From positions 12,811,615 to 12,875,614 of the forward strand of contig CM077827.1 in assembly GCA_039720395.1 (NCBI GenBank): a stretch of DNA of 64,000 nucleotides, written 5' to 3'. Below are positions 46,873 to 58,694 of this stretch, piece by piece; the stretch's first letter is position 1, and each line of letters starts with the position of its first letter. The notes beneath the pieces were generated by a model that saw only the letters and a list, made by a program, of their open reading frames with translations, ran no database searches and was not told the DNA's origin. Position numbers and translations under genes: made by a program. This stretch comes from Liquidambar formosana (lineage: Eukaryota > Streptophyta > Magnoliopsida > Saxifragales > Altingiaceae).

Positions 46873-48516
46873 ATGGACCCTGTGAAACCTTCAATACCAT
46901 TCTTTAATGGTAAGGACTATGGGTACTAGAAAGCCCTCATGCGAGCCTATCTCAAATCAATTGATGAGAGAGTGTGGCTTGCTGTGATTGATGGATACAC
47001 TCCACCCAAGGTGGTTGTGGAAGGTGTATCTGTTGACAAGCCTAGGGTTTAATGGACTAAAGAGGATTATGAAGAACTCAAATAGAATTCCAAAGGAATC
47101 AATGCTATTTTCAGTGGAATATCCCGCGATGAATTTCGTAGGGTATCTCATTGTGAATATGCAAAAGAAGCTTGGAATATCCTTGAGAAAACTCATGAAG
47201 GAACCATATCTGTGAAAAATACAAAAATTCAAATGCTTACTTCTATGTATAAAAAAGAACCTATGAAAGAAGATGAAGTGTTTGATGATTTTAATGCTAG
47301 GCTGAGTGATATTGTTAACTCTAGATTCTCTTTAGGTGATGAGTTGTCTGATGCTACTATTAATAGGAAAATTCTTAGGTCTTTACTTCTCAGGTTTCTG
47401 CCTAAGATTACTTCCATTGAAGATAATAAAGATCTTGACACCATGAAAAAGGAAGATTTAGTTGGGGAAATTTAAAACTATGAAATGAAATTTTGTAAGA
47501 AAGAGCCTAAAAATAAAGGAATAGCTTTGAAAACCATAACTGAAGAGTCTAGTAAACCTGATTCTGGATCTGACTCTGCTTCTGAAGTCTGTGATGAGGA
47601 TATTGCCTTCTTTGTGAAGAAGTTTAAGAAATTGTTTAGACCTTCTGGAAATAGTTCCTCTAACTCAAGGAATTACATTTGTTCTAGTTCTAGCAGAAAT
47701 GGTGGTTCTACTTTCAATAAGAGTAGAGGTTTTGGCTCTAACAGAAGTAATAGTTCAGGGTCTTACAAAGGCAATGGGTCTAATTCAGGTAGAAATAGAA
47801 GGGATAGTGATAGGTCCCAATCCCAGTCTAGTGTTCAAGGGGAGAGATCTAGCAATAGGAAGCCTCAAGGGGCTCAGTGCTATGAATGTCATGGTTTTGG
47901 TTATATTGCTCCTGAGTGTGCCAATACTAGGAAGAAGAACTCCAACAACACTAGTCAGGGAAAAGATAAAGGATATAATGCTACCCTGAGTGATAGTGAG
48001 CATGAGTTTGGTTCTGAGGAAAGCTCACATGGTGAAGAAGATGAGTCAAACTTTATGGCTTTTACTTCTATCCACTTAGAATCTGGAGAGACTTCTGAGT
48101 GTGCTAGTAAGATTCTGAGTCAGGAAGAGCTAGATAAGGTTGAAGTGGTTACTGAGAGTTCTGAGGACATGTGTGTGTCTGATGAAGAAGAAGAAGATCT
48201 TCAAGTCACTTATGATAAGTTATTTGAAGAATGTCTGAAAACCAAGAAGTCTAGACAATCTCTCTACATTAAAGCTAAAACTTATGAGAAAGAGATTGAA
48301 TGCTTGAAGCTAGAGTTGACTGAAACTACTGCTAGTGTCAGTCAATTGAAGACTCAGAAAGGACATCTCTCTATAGAGATTGTTCGGTTGGAAAAGGAGA
48401 AGTTTGAGTTGACTGAGTCTAGGAAATGTCTTGAGTTGAGAGTTACGAGTCTTGAAAAAGACTTAAACTCTAAAGTAGCTGATCTAGAAAAATTGTCTAA
48501 AGGAAGGAGACCTTAG
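46873..48516 (+). pseudogene. gag: SIRE-type gag
   Basis: ATG at 46873 (MDPVKPSIPFFNGKDY). One frame runs to 48516 with internal stops at 46927 (TAG), 47050 (TAA), 47083 (TAG) and 47473 (TAA). Recognisable parts are the copia gag core (YKKEPMKEDEVFDDFNARLS, RKILRSLLLRFLPKITSIED), a Ser/Asn/Gly/Arg-rich stretch (47650-47850), a zinc knuckle CYECHGFGYIAPEC in which the His ligand is Tyr, then an acidic coiled coil (ECLKLELTETTASVSQLKTQ). The frame shifts near 48500 and again near 48640; beyond, two further knuckle-like motifs (HCGKRGHIRPRC lacking its first Cys, and CHHCGEVGYIHPNC with Tyr for His) can be read up to about 48900. Long coiled-coil gags are usual in SIRE elements. Confidence 0.85.
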
Positions 48517-49004
48517 ATAAGTTGTTAGGTGTAGGACAGAGCTCGAGTGACAGACGAGGTTTGGGGTTTGTGAATGAGAAGGCCACTCCTAGCCCTTCTA
48601 AAACCCAGTTTGTTAAGGCTCAAGAGTCTCCTGTTGTTAGTCTACTACTCCTCCACCTATTGTTCCTCCAAAGAAAGTTCCTACCTATGTCCATTGTGGG
48701 AAGAGGGGTCACATTAGACCTAGATGTCCTATCCTTAAGAAAAGTCAACCTAAGAGGGTAGAAGAGTATTATTATAGGCAAGTAAGTGGGCCAAATGATT
48801 TTGACAATTCTTATGCTTGGGACAGACCATCACCTAAGACTTCTCCTGTTTGTCATCATTGTGGTGAGGTTGGTTATATCCATCCAAATTGCTTCCAACT
48901 TAGGGAAAGAATGTCTAAGACTTCTAGAAATCCTGTCTTGAGTATGGATAGTGTTGGTGAGTGTCTCCGGAGGTCGTGTTTAAAGGTTTCTGATCTGAGA
49001 CAAG

Positions 49005-52000
49005 ATGGCTCATAGAGGTTTTGATACCTCCTCTAGTGTGTCTAGGAGAAACCACTCTAGAGTCAATAGAGTCAACTCTTCCACGAAGGTCAAAATTCCG
49101 AAAGTAAAGACTGAGTGGATTGTCAAGAATGACTTTAGGTGCCTTGTTGTCCACACTGTTCTTAGAGCTCATAGTTCTACCATGTGGTACTTAGACAGTA
49201 GATGTTCTAGGCACATGACTGGAGACAAGTCCTTGTTTGCTTTTTATGAGGACTGTGATGGAGGTACTGTGACTTTTGGAGATGGGAAGAAGTCTCAAGT
49301 AGTTGGTAAGGGTACTATCACTACTCCAGGTTTTCCTAAGCTTGACAATGTGTTGTTTGTAAAGGGACTTAAGGCCAATCTTCTTAGTATCAGTCAAATG
49401 TGTGATGAACACCACTCCGTACAATTCACTCGTAATAAATGTTCTATTCTTAATGATTAGGGTGTATGTGTTATGGAAGGTGTGTGGACTAGTGATAACT
49501 GTTATGGTATCTCTCCTACATCTAACATAGTCTACAACAGTGCTAGAGTTGATGATACTGAGTTGTGGCGTCGTAGGTTGGGACACTTGAACTATAAAGA
49601 TCTTACTTGTCTTATTAGAAGAGAGTGTGTTAGAGGTGTGCCCAAACTAGGTAAGTCTCCTAAAAGTGTTTGTGGTCCTTGTCAACTAGGAAAATAGATT
49701 AGATGTTCCCATAGGAAGATAAATGAGATTGTTACCACTCGGTGTCTTGAGCTGATTCATATAGATCTCATGGGTCCCTCTAGGACAGAGACTATAGGTG
49801 GTAGGAAGCATATCCTTGTGATGGTTGATGATTTTTCTAGATATACTTGGATTGCTTTGTTGAGAGATAAGACCGAAGCATTTGGATGCTTCAAGACTAT
49901 ATGCCAGTGTGTTCAAAATGAGAAAGGGTATCTCATAACTCGGATAAGAAGTGATTATGGTCGTGAGTTCGATTATTCCGAGTTTGAGGCCTATTGTGAT
50001 GAACGTGGTATTATGCATGAGTTTTCACCTCCTAAAACCCCTCAGATGAATGGGCTTATAGAAAGGAAAAATAGGGTTATTCAGGAGATGGCTCGTGTGA
50101 TGCTCCATGGCAAGAACCTGCCTAAGAGATTTTGGGGAGAAGCTATCAATACAGCGTGTCATACGATAAACAGGGTCTATCTAAGACCTAGGACTAGACA
50201 GACCAGGTATGAGCTTTGGAAAGGTAAGAAGCCTAATCTTAAGTACTTCCATGTGTTTGGGAGTAAGTCTTACATCCTCCGTGATAGAGCGAGCTTAGGA
50301 AAGTTTGATTCTAGGAATGATGAGGGTATCTTCCTAGGCTATTCTACTAACAGTAAGGCGTATAGGGTTTATAATCTTAGGACGTCTACTGTCATGGAAT
50401 CTGTCAATGTTGTCCTTGATGATGCTTCCACTGATCCTGTGAATGTTGAGTCTATAGAAGAGGATGAGGATGAGCTTAGTGTTAAGTCGGAGGATCCTCT
50501 TTCTTCCACTTTGGAAAAGGATGAATCTAATTCTGTCAGTGAGATAGTTCCGATCTCCCAAGAACCATCATCTATTCTAGAACCATCGGCTAGGGTCAAG
50601 CTTAATCATCCACCTAGTCTTGTTATAGGTGAAGTGACTGATAGGATGAAGACCCGTAGACAGGTGAGGAACGAGGTTAGTCATTTGTGCTACATTTCTA
50701 CCATAGAGCCAAAAAATGTGATTTAAGCTTTAAAGGATAAGTATTGGATTGCTGCCATGCATGAAGAGCTCAGTCAATTTGTTAGGAATGATGTGTGGTA
50801 TCTTATGCCTAGGCTTAAAAATGTTAATATCATTGGTACCAAGTGGATATTTAAGAATAAATCTGATGAAAGTGGTACCATTGTTAGAAATAAGGCTAGG
50901 TTAGTTGCTCAGGGTTACACTCAGGTTGAGGGCATTGACTTCAATGAGACATTTGCTCCTGTGGCTAGGCTTGAGTCCATTCGTCTTCTTCTTGCCATAT
51001 CTTGCTATCTTAGGTTTACCCTATATCAGATGGATGTGAAGAGTGCCTTCCTGAATGGCATTCTTCAAAAGGAAGTCTATGTGGAACAACCTAAGTGATT
51101 TGAAGATCCTTATCACCCCAATTATGTGCTTAGATTGAAAAAGGCCCTATATGGTTTGAAAGAAGCCCCTCGTGCTTGGTATAAGCATTTAACTACTTAT
51201 CTGCTAGCTAAAGGCTTTTCTCGAGGGGGAGTTGATAGGACCTTATTCATTAGGAAGGTTAGGGGTGTGATTGTCATTGTAGAGATCTATGTGGATGATA
51301 TAGTGTTTAGTTCCACGTCTGACCCACTTGCTCATAAATTTGCTGATGAGATGAAAAGAGAGTTTGAAATGAGTATGGTGGGTAAGCTGAATTACTTCTT
51401 AGGTCTTCAAGTTAAGCAACTTAGTGATGAGATTTTTATATCTCAAAGCAAGTATGCTAAGGATTTGGTTAAGAAGTTCGGTTTAGAGAATGCTAAGCAT
51501 GCTTGTACTCCTATGAGTACGACTTTGAAGCTTAGTAAGGATGTTTCGAGTGAGAATGTAGATCACACTGTGTATAGAAGTATGATTGGTAGCTTGTTGT
51601 ACTTGACTGCTAGTCGTCCTGATATTTTATTTAGTGTGGGTGCTTGTGCTCGCTATCAGGCTGCTCCAAAGAAGTCTCATGTGGAAGCAGTGAAGCGTAT
51701 CATCCGATATGTGGGTGGTACACTTGATTTTGGCCTTTGGTATTCGGTTGATACGAATTCCGAAGTTGTTGGATATTCTGATGCCGACTGGGTTGGAAAT
51801 GTGGATGATAGAAAGAGTACTACAAGTGGCTGTTTTTATGTGGGTAATTGTTCAGTATCTTGGCTTAGCAAGAAACAGAATTGTATATCTCTATCTACTG
51901 CTAAAGCCGAGTACATAGCCGCTGGGAGTTGCTGTACTCAACTTATGTGGATGCAGCAAATGTTATTGGATTATGGGATTGAGCAGGGTACTATGGTTGT

Positions 52001-52232
52001 TCATTGTGATAATACTAGTGCCATTAATATCTCTAAGAATCTTGTTCAGCACTCTAGGACTAAACACATTGATATTCGCCATCACTTTATTCGCGACTTG
52101 GTTGAAGAAAAAGTGATTTCATTAGAGTTTGTTCCTACTGAGAGTCAATTAGCAGATCTTTTCACTAAACCTCTAGATTCTCTTAGGTTTGAATTCCTTC
52201 GGAAATCTATTGGTGTCTTTTCGGTTGACTGA
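49005..52232 (+). pseudogene. pol: SIRE-type pol: protease, integrase, reverse transcriptase, RNase H
   Basis: A single frame spans 1076 codons with four internal stops: TAG 49458-49460, TAG 49695-49697, TAA 50724-50726 and TGA 51096-51098. In order: protease with WYLDSRCSRHMTGD, where Arg replaces the active-site Gly; GAG-pre-integrase LWRRRLGHLNY; integrase with HIDLMGP, RSDYGREF and GLIERKN, so D, D and E are all present; RT with [10 protein letters not shown] and IYVDDIVFSS; RNase H with GYSDADW, STAKAEYIAA and HCDNTSA, ending EFVPTESQLADLFTKPL. The upstream join to gag needs a frame change near 49000. RT and RNase H are otherwise well preserved. Confidence 0.9.
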
Positions 52233-53300
52233 GCTTGTGTGTGTGTTTCACCATATCCCTATGTCCACTTATGTTTCATCTTATTCTGGGTTTATGGGAT
52301 AGTTTAGGATTTATTGCTTTCGAGTGAGTTTTTTTTTGTTGTTATCTTTTTATTTTTATTTTTTTGTTATTTAAGAAAACATAAAAGGATTTTTATGTGA
52401 GTTCTTGCATTTCTTGTTCTGATGGGTGTCAGTCATATAAGATTTGCACTAACTTTTGAGACGATTCATATATGATTTGCACTAACTTTTGAGACGGTTC
52501 ATTCTTGACTATCATATTGTGCTGAGTTTCCCAAGTTAACCAGTTTGATATTTAGCCCTGTTCTCTTACGCATGGTTAGTGGAATATTTCAATGTTTTAC
52601 ATGCCTGCACTTTTCGTTGCACCACTATTCTATGTTTTTGGGGTTTTTCAACTAAAATCATGGCGTGTTAATCTTTGTCTTAAAATTCCTAGGGATTAGT
52701 GAATTTGAATGACCTGTATGTTATGCATATCCCTATATCTCATGAAAAGGGCTACCTTCGCGTTGTTCGAAGCTAACGTAAGGTAATTCATGAAGAGGGC
52801 TGGCTGCGTAAAAGTGTGAAAGCCATCATGTTAAAAAGAAAGGTATATTGATGTTGAGCATTAATTCCAAAAGATATTCTAAAAAGAATTTGGGAAAGGT
52901 ACGATCTCTTGATATCTCCAAAATAACTCCCACCGCGCATTGCAAAAGAAAAAGCAACGATTCCAAAGGGTGAAAAGCAATCTTTTCATACTTAACATGG
53001 TTTGACTCTTCTTCTCAATTTCTTGGGATTACGAATCATAGATTCTCATGCGTGGCTTTGGTTCATCAACCCCGTGACATTGATAGTGCATTTCTTACAC
53101 GTGGCATGAAAATTTTCTTGTTAATTTCCACTAGTTGTGCCTAAGTTGCAAGCCTTTGTTGATGAATTGGTTATTGGTCGTTGAACTCCATTTCTTATCT
53201 GGATTTCGCGTCTCACCTGTTAGTGCCTATTTTGGTTTTGTCAATATGATTTTTTAGCTGCGTCATTGGCATCCTATCCTAAATTTGAGGGGCCGTGTTT
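52233..53300 (+). other. Spacer between pol and the env-like ORF
   Basis: No clear reading frame. It has a 40-bp direct repeat of CATATAAGATTTGCACTAAC type near 52434-52500 and a T-rich tract (52325-52375). SIRE elements carry a non-coding or env-bearing stretch here. Confidence 0.5.
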
Positions 53301-53332
53301 ATTTTCGTTTGGTTTAGCTGTTTTATGCCAAC

Positions 53333-54187
53333 ATGTTTCACCAGAATACTGACACTTGGGTGCTTCATTCTCGTGTCTTGGGTGTGGATTTGATCTTTTC
53401 TACTCAGTCTGTTGCCACTTTTTTGGGTTTACGCTGGGTTCCTGCTCCTGATATCCCGAATGACAACGTTACTCAAACTCCGGCCATTTCTCTTGTCTAT
53501 AATACCTTATGTGGTCAGGCTGTGGAGGTACACGGGGCTCTGCGGGCTAGTTTGATGACTAAAAATTATCAAGTGCTACATAAGGTTGTGTGCAATACTA
53601 TCTTTTTGACCACTCATCAGTCTGATGTCACGGTTGAGCGTGCTCGCTTTCTTTATGCTCTAGGTACTGGTGGTACAGTGGACTTACCCTCTTTGATAGT
53701 TAAGCTTGTGTCTTAGGCTACGACTGTCACTAATGTGTCGATTGGCTTACCGTTTGGGCTTTTGATCTCCAATTTTCTTCTTTCTAAGGGTTTACCTATT
53801 GATATTCAGTCTTGTGCTCCCCAGGGTGAGATTTTTGCTATTACTTTGAAACAGAGCTAGGGACAGCGTCGTGGTAAGCAAGCTCGGGTGACTTCCACCT
53901 CTGCTTCTACTGTGCCTCTTGTTCCTCCTGTTCTTGATCAGTCTACTCCAGTCAATCCTTCTCCACTGCCTCCTAATCAGTCGGCTCGCATGATAGACTT
54001 ACTTACTGAGATCCTGGATCGGCTTCATCGGACTGAGGATGTTCTGGTTGCCCACGGTAGCCCATTGCCTCCTTTGCCACCTCGGGGGTGGTGGTTCTTC
54101 TTAGGTTGTGTTTTCAGTTCACTTGCTAGTTTGGTGGTTTTTGGGTTGTATTCTCGTTGGCCATTTCGTTGTGGCATTTTGTGGTAG
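53333..54187 (+). pseudogene. Env-like / PF20167-like extra ORF of the SIRE-type element
   Basis: An ATG at 53333 opens one frame to 54187 with TAG at 53714-53716 and TAG at 53858-53860. The N-terminal part (VLHSRVLGVDLIFS, SVATFLGLRWVPAPDI, VCNTIFLTTHQSDVTV) resembles the putative plant transposon protein domain (PF20167 type) often seen in retroelement extra ORFs. A Ser/Thr/Pro-rich linker, a short helical segment (MIDLLTEILDRLHRTEDVL), a proline run and a final hydrophobic segment WWFFLGCVFSSLASLVVFGL, likely membrane-spanning, follow. Similar architecture is known for the env-like ORF of SIRE elements, though envelope function is unproven. Another start upstream cannot be excluded. Confidence 0.65.
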
Positions 54188-54619
54188 TCGATTTTTCCTT
54201 TGTCCATTCCTGACAAAAAGGGGGAGATGATTTGATCTTGCTTATTATCATATGCTTGCTTATTATCATATGCTCTTCTATGCTATGCATGATATGTCTT
54301 GATATGCTTGTTCTGCATGCTGTGATATGCCTATGGTTTTTATGTTTAGCTATGCATGCTATGCTATGATTAGATATGCTTATTGTTGCTTATTGTTCTA
54401 TATATGATATTATGCTGGGTAGTTGTTGGTATTGTGTGCAGATCACAGGTTAAGCTTTGAGCATTGCAGTTGAGTGTGATGGGTTGTTTGTTTTATTTAT
54501 TAAGTTGTAAATTTCATCGTGAGTTTTAGGACCTATTTAGTTTTGTGGTTTGGGAATAGGTTTTATATCTCATGACGAGATTAGGTTGGTTTTGTCATGG
54601 AATTGCCAAAGGGGGAGAT
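54188..54619 (+). other. 3' untranslated region with two polypurine tracts
   Basis: AAAAAGGGGGAGA at 54215-54226 and AAAGGGGGAGA at 54608-54618; the second abuts the 3' LTR and is the functional position. Between them (54235-54420) is a repetitive stretch rich in ATATGCT and ATGCTATGC words. Confidence 0.8.
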
Positions 54620-55722
54620 TGTAAAGTCCATATTCTTAGATTGGCATATTCCATGGCAAAAGTGGTGTTTATTTAGTGTCTTTTCTTGATTCAAGATGTT
54701 TAAAGCTTCTAAGATTGACTCGAGTGTAGACTTCAAGGCAATGCGACTCACACTCATTGTTAGGTCAGTAAGTGTCTATAGAAGCTTGTTTTTAATCAAT
54801 TCAATTCATTTCAAATCTTGATATGTGTTTTGAATAAAGAGAAAATGTTTTTGAAAATGATTTCAAAGCTTTTTAGCAATTTTCAGGTGCTAGGATCGAT
54901 TGTAGGCATTGGAGGATCGATCCTAGGGTGTTTTGGAAAAACAGTTTAGCTACTGTTTTCTAGGATCGATCCTAGGGTCTGGAGGATCGATTCTAGGGTT
55001 CTCTGAAAAGTTTTTTCGCTTCTGTTTTCTAGGATCGATCCTAGGGTCCTGGAGGATCAATCCTTGCTCGTAAAATCAGTTTTTAAAATATGTAAAAATT
55101 ACCTATTTGTCCTTATTTCGTATCCCAGTCTCTTAGGGTGTCTTAGACTCTTTAAATAGGTTTTGTTTTGATAGAGAGAAGGAAGCAAGCCTCTCCCAAT
55201 TAGGTTTTCAAAAGCTTATCTTCTCAAAACTTCTCTAGAGCTCTTTAACCTAGTTTTTCTTTGTCATGCTCTAGAGACCTTCAAACCACACACTATTTCC
55301 ACATCCTTGAATTTTTGTGAGTCCGTTGCAACGGTGATCGAGCTTGTGAGTTCATGAAAGAAGGAATCGCTGTGAAGAGGTTGGTTGCGACCAAAGCCGT
55401 GAAGACGGAGATCGATCGTATGTGGTCGTGGGAGTGAAGACTTTTGCTTAAGTCCTTTTGGTCTGTAAGTGTGTCTTGTACTCATTGAGTTCATAGTGGA
55501 TTTGCTTCAACTAGACTAGGTCCCGTGGTTTTTCTCATCTAGGGTTTTCCACGTAAAAATCTTGTGTGCACTCTTTTTCATGCTTTTATACTTGCTATGC
55601 GATTGGATTGATAGTGAGAATCAGATTTTTGAATGTTCATAATTAAAATTGGGTAAGATTTAAAGTAATACCTATTCAACCCCCCTTCTAGGTATTATAG
55701 GGTTAATATAATTGGAATTTCA
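54620..55722 (+). repeat. 3' LTR of the SIRE-type element
   Basis: 1103 bp, TGTAAAGTCC to GGAATTTCA, about 97% identical by eye to the 5' LTR and bearing the same palindrome array. Confidence 0.92.
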
Positions 55723-55733
55723 GTATATATTAC

Positions 55734-57060
55734 TGTTGGACCTAAGGGTTCAATCCCATGTATTTTGATGATAACGAAGCAATAATGTTTTGCTTAGTTG
55801 TTAATGAAGTTGTAGTTTTGAGTAAAACAGGTTATATCATTTATACACTTCACAAATGGCAACAATGCTGTTCATGGATTTCAAAAGAAGCAATTCAATC
55901 AAATGAATCATGGAATTCAAGAAGGCATTCAAGTTCTTTTGAGATAGATTGTGAGAACTTAGGGTTTTATGTAAGATTATTTCAAAATCCTTGCTCACTT
56001 AGGACATATGGGCTTTTCACATATTAACTTAATGGTAATAAACTAAATAAACTGAGTTTTTGTACCAAAATGGTTCCATAAGCCTTTTTGAGTTGAATCC
56101 CAAAGTGTTGGACGTATTTTTAACATATCTGCTTTTTATCACTGGGAAACTCAAACATCCGAGTGGATACTTAGATGTCCGAAAGGCATATCAGACATCC
56201 AAGACAAGGTCTCAGACGTCTATCTATACCAGGGAGTCTGCCCTCACTTCACCTTGGACACTGTAATTTTCAGACGTTCCCTTAGACGTCCGAAACAAGA
56301 CTCAGACGACCTAACCTGTTGATTTTACTGATGAATCTTTTTACTGAAAATTGCTACTGTAATTTTCAGACGTCCAAGTTGCAACTCAGATGTCCGAAAC
56401 CTTCGGATCTGACTTACAACGGCTAGTTTTCTAACAGTTGTTTGAAGCATTTATTGCCCACCAAACCTCTTTTCCCGGCATTAATTGCTGCAGAACGGTC
56501 ATTGTGGACCCTTGGACTATAAATGCATTACCCATACTTATTTATGAGTATTGATTGAGATAAAAACAAACAAATCACATTCTATTACTCTCAAGCCTTA
56601 GAAATTCAAGTGAACATTCATTGCGAAATCAATCAATAGCTGAGTGAGCTTTTTATCACTGTGTTATCTACTATTTGAAGAGAATTTCTTGAACTCAAAT
56701 ACCTCTGCAAATCATCTTGTATTAAAGGATTGTGGAAATCCTTTGCTCAAAAGCTTTTGAAGAAGGCTGTGTATAAGTGTTTGAGAAGAACACTTGCTGC
56801 TGTAAAGGTTTCTGTCTTCACCTTGGAAGAAGATTGTTTAGTGGATTTGAATCCTCAAGCGAGCTCTTGAGGCGAGGACGTAGGCGGGAAGCCGAACCTC
56901 GTTAAAATCATTTGCACTCTCTTTCCCTAAATCTCCTTATTAGTGCATACTTGTGTTATTTCTTGCTCTAGCAATAATCAGATTTTTATTGTGCATTTAG
57001 ATTTAATTTGGCTATTAATCCTATTCACCCCCCTTTTAGGGTTATTTACTTGGGACAACA
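55734..57060 (+). repeat. Solo LTR of another SIRE-like element
   Basis: Starts TGTTGGACCTAAGGG and ends TACTTGGGACAACA, 1327 bp, flanked by ATTAC (55729-55733) and ATTAT (57061-57065), a 5-bp duplication with one difference. Removing it rejoins tRNA-repeat sequence as in unit 1. TATAAAT is at 56518-56524. An array of GACGTC-like words occupies 56150-56400. The last 200 bases match the LTR remnant at 25641-26136. No internal region, so it arose by LTR-LTR recombination. Confidence 0.88.
56150..56400. repeat. Array of CAGACGTCCGAAA-type words in the solo LTR
   Basis: About ten variants of (T)CAGACGTCCGAAA, many with the palindrome GACGTC or AGACGTCT, lie about 120-370 bases upstream of the LTR TATA box. 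CTGTAATTTTCAGACGT occurs twice. Confidence 0.8.
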
Positions 57061-58023
57061 ATTATGACAGTTACAAGAGAGAGAGAGAGAGTAAAGAGGG
57101 TAAAACCCTTGTATTCACTTAATGAGTATAATACCTGTACAAGAGAAGCCTATATATAGGCATACAGAAGAGAATAATACGGAATAGGGACAATCTACAT
57201 TAACAGCATAATAGATTTTCATGAAACTAGTCCAATAGTCCATTAGATAACATCATTTTGAACTACTTTGTACAATAAATTTTTTCCAAAATCTGTTGCT
57301 TAAGTGGACTTTTTGACCATTTATAGTTCTAGTTTCATTTTTACATAATGTTTCATGAAAATTAAAAAGGGAAAATTACATTCAGCCTCTTTGAGGTTTG
57401 TTGAAATGACATCGACCTCCCTTGAAATTTTAAAAATTACATTAAGTTTGCTTGAGGTTTACTGAAAATTATACAAACCTCCCTTTCGTTACTAATGCCA
57501 TCACGAAACATGTAAGAAGTCCATTTACCACTAATTTTCCACCCAAAGCTTTTACAGCCACTCTATGGATGCAACATGCCTCCAATGGATTGATTGGGGG
57601 CATTTTTGTATTTACAAGGCGACTTAAGCTTATTTTAGTCTATTTATTCATTAACCCATTCAGTAAGGGCAAATGGGGGCATTTTCACCATGTAATGGTG
57701 AACTTACCATTACTTTAGGCTTTTTTTAATGAATTAGCACCTTCAATAAGGGCAAAGGATGCATTCATCTGGTGTATTTTTTCATAACATCAACAACTTC
57801 CGTTAGTTGATTTAATGTTCAGCTAGGAAAGGAGGCCTATATAATTTTTTTCAAACCTTAGGTAGGGTTGTAAGATAAGCCAAGTTGCTCAAACTTGACT
57901 CAAGTTCGACTTGATAAAAAGTTGAATCCAGTATTGAGCTCATTCATGAGATAAATAAGCTGAGTCAAGTTCAAACATCATTTTAAGCTTATTAATTTAT
58001 TGAATCAAGGTCGAGTATAGTAC
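57061..58023. other. tRNA-repeat unit 2, distal part
   Basis: Continues unit 2 after the solo LTR and matches unit 1 about 42800-43640: (GA)n tract, GGCATACAGAAG, AGCTTTTACAGCC and the GAGCTCATTCATGAGATAAAT block. The plus-strand open frame 57452-57718 has no recognisable product and is open in only this copy. Confidence 0.7.
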
Positions 58024-58450
58024 TATTATATTGAGTAGCCAAATAGCCCTCATGCAATCGTAAATTTTTTTATTGAAACCTTGCAAAGAAGTGAATTTAT
58101 TATATTAAATATTTATATTTATTTTGAAATAATGGCTGCATCTTTTCAACCACATTGGCTTTGTGGGGTTTGATGTGGTCAAACATGCAGTCCACTTTTC
58201 TAGAGATATGGTTGTGAGTGGGGGCAATGAGGTGGATAAGGGAGAGAGCACTAACGTTAAATTCCTAATCTTTAGGAACTAACATGAACGTTAGAATTTT
58301 GGGAACTTATAAATCCCATCTGAACTCTCTCTAAAAGATAAGAAATAGAAGTTTAACCACACTTGAAATCCCTTGTGGATAAAAAACCCATTGCAACCCA
58401 ACCACTAATTATCTCTCTCTTTCTCCAATGTTATTCCAATTTTTGCTTCA
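58024..58450 (+). repeat. 5' LTR of the integrase-less copia element
   Basis: 427 bp, ends TTTTTGCTTCA directly before the primer-binding site. Confidence 0.9.
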
Positions 58451-58451
58451 T

Positions 58452-58463
58452 TGGTATCAGAGC
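58452..58463 (+). other. Primer-binding site, initiator tRNA-Met type
   Basis: TGGTATCAGAGC one base after the 5' LTR. Confidence 0.9.
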
Positions 58464-58694
58464 CAAGTTCCATTGGAATTTTTTTTGTTCACTACTTGAA
58501 GGCTTTTTTGGTGATTGAAGAGAAGCTATTTTGAACTGTGGTGCGTCTTTTCAATGTGAAGGCAGAAGTGGCAAACTCACCATTGTTGGTACACATAAAT
58601 TCATATTTTTTGGTTCCTCCACTCGGTCAGACCCCTAAACTAAAATTCTATTAGTTCTTATATTTCAGTTTTTTTTTTTTTAATTGCATCAATC

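Larger units (their letters stand above)
45694..55722 (+). mobile_element. Complete SIRE/Maximus-type Ty1/copia element, 10.0 kb
   Basis: LTRs 45694-46797 and 54620-55722 with TG...CA ends, flanked by perfect 5-bp duplications GTATA (45689-45693 and 55723-55727). Unit 1 of the tRNA repeat shows the empty site GTATATATTAC. Order is PBS, gag, protease, integrase, RT, RNase H (copia order), then a 2.4 kb 3' region with an env-like ORF, which with LTRs of about 1.1 kb marks the SIRE/Maximus lineage. By eye the two LTRs differ at roughly 30-35 sites (about 3%), a moderately recent insertion. All three ORFs carry stops. Confidence 0.92.

Noticed and set aside
57452..57718. 88-codon open frame in repeat unit 2
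   Set aside because: The same region in unit 1 is not open, and the peptide resembles nothing known.
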